Below are positions 5,391 through 5,408 of a stretch of 5,408 nt of DNA, piece by piece. The DNA is taken from contig CATXDC010000046.1 in assembly GCA_958366985.1 (NCBI GenBank), positions 1-5,408 on the forward strand, read 5' to 3'. Made by a program: the position numbers and the translations under genes. The notes beneath the pieces were generated by a model. That model was given only the letters and a program-made list of their open reading frames with translations. It was not told the DNA's origin and searched no databases. Source of the stretch: an uncultured Oscillospiraceae bacterium (GTDB taxonomy: Bacteria; Bacillota; Clostridia; Oscillospirales; Acutalibacteraceae). Positions within the stretch are counted from its first letter, which is position 1, and each line of letters starts with the position of its first letter.

Positions 5391-5393
5391 ATG
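5341..5393. repeat. 10-bp inverted repeat spanning the start of the next gene
   Basis: CATTCTCATA (5341-5350) is the exact reverse complement of TATGAGAATG (5384-5393), separated by 33 nt. The right arm contains the likely ATG start of the downstream gene. In RNA, pairing would bury the start codon; in DNA, the arms could be two half-operators. The 33-nt gap is about three helical turns, so both arms lie on the same face. Confidence 0.5.
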
Positions 5394-5408
5394 AACCAAG
5401 ATGAAAGA
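5391..5408 (+). CDS. Start of an unidentified gene, cut by the window edge
   Basis: An open frame begins ATG AAC CAA GAT GAA AGA (MNQDER) and runs off the right edge. AGGGTG (5377-5382) lies 8 nt upstream at a proper distance. An in-frame ATG at 5385 is only 2 nt from that site and less likely. Six codons are too few to name a product. It points the same way as the kinase and might be cotranscribed with it. The inverted repeat over its start suggests its expression may be controlled separately. Confidence 0.45.

Overview
The window reads as Firmicutes DNA, probably from a gut Clostridia-type host. It has strong purine-rich Shine-Dalgarno sites (AAAGGAGG, AAAAGGAG, AGAGAGG), tightly packed or overlapping genes, and an AT-rich body. 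I cannot fix a species from the sequence. The first ~160 bases are richer in G+C (about 53% by my count, against roughly 30-42% in cargo lines I sampled). They hold dyads rather than a convincing gene, so the cargo genes may begin at a junction near position 160. An integrative or mobilizable element is one possible setting, but no integrase, relaxase or transposase is visible.

Layout. 1-160: GC-rich hairpin cluster, including at least one plausible terminator for leftward transcription. 202-3061, minus strand: a four-gene unit in the order ATPase, permease 1, permease 2, YxeA-like secreted or anchored small protein. 3062-3219: divergent control region with four TTGAG repeats spaced exactly 11 bp apart, plus a TATAAT -10 for the rightward genes. 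3220-5282, plus strand: an OmpR-family response regulator and a sensor histidine kinase whose genes overlap by 4 nt. 5283-5390: a non-coding gap with a 10-bp inverted repeat spanning the start of the next gene, which runs off the window after a few codons.

How the parts fit. The ATPase carries a glutamate at the Q-loop position (an 'E-loop') and pairs with two related ABC-2 permeases, the hallmark of LanFEG/BcrAB-type antimicrobial-peptide immunity exporters. The kinase has a ~113-residue outside domain, so it probably senses a ligand directly. The regulator would then bind the 11-bp-phased repeats and switch on the leftward transporter operon. The YxeA-like protein at the operon end recalls Bacillus subtilis yxdJK-yxdLM-yxeA, which also joins a two-component system, an ABC transporter and YxeA. 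No lantibiotic precursor or modification gene is visible, so this looks like a stand-alone resistance or immunity module. The component families are known. The least explained parts are the TTGAG array, the role of the YxeA-like protein, the left-end hairpin cluster and the inverted repeat at the right end.
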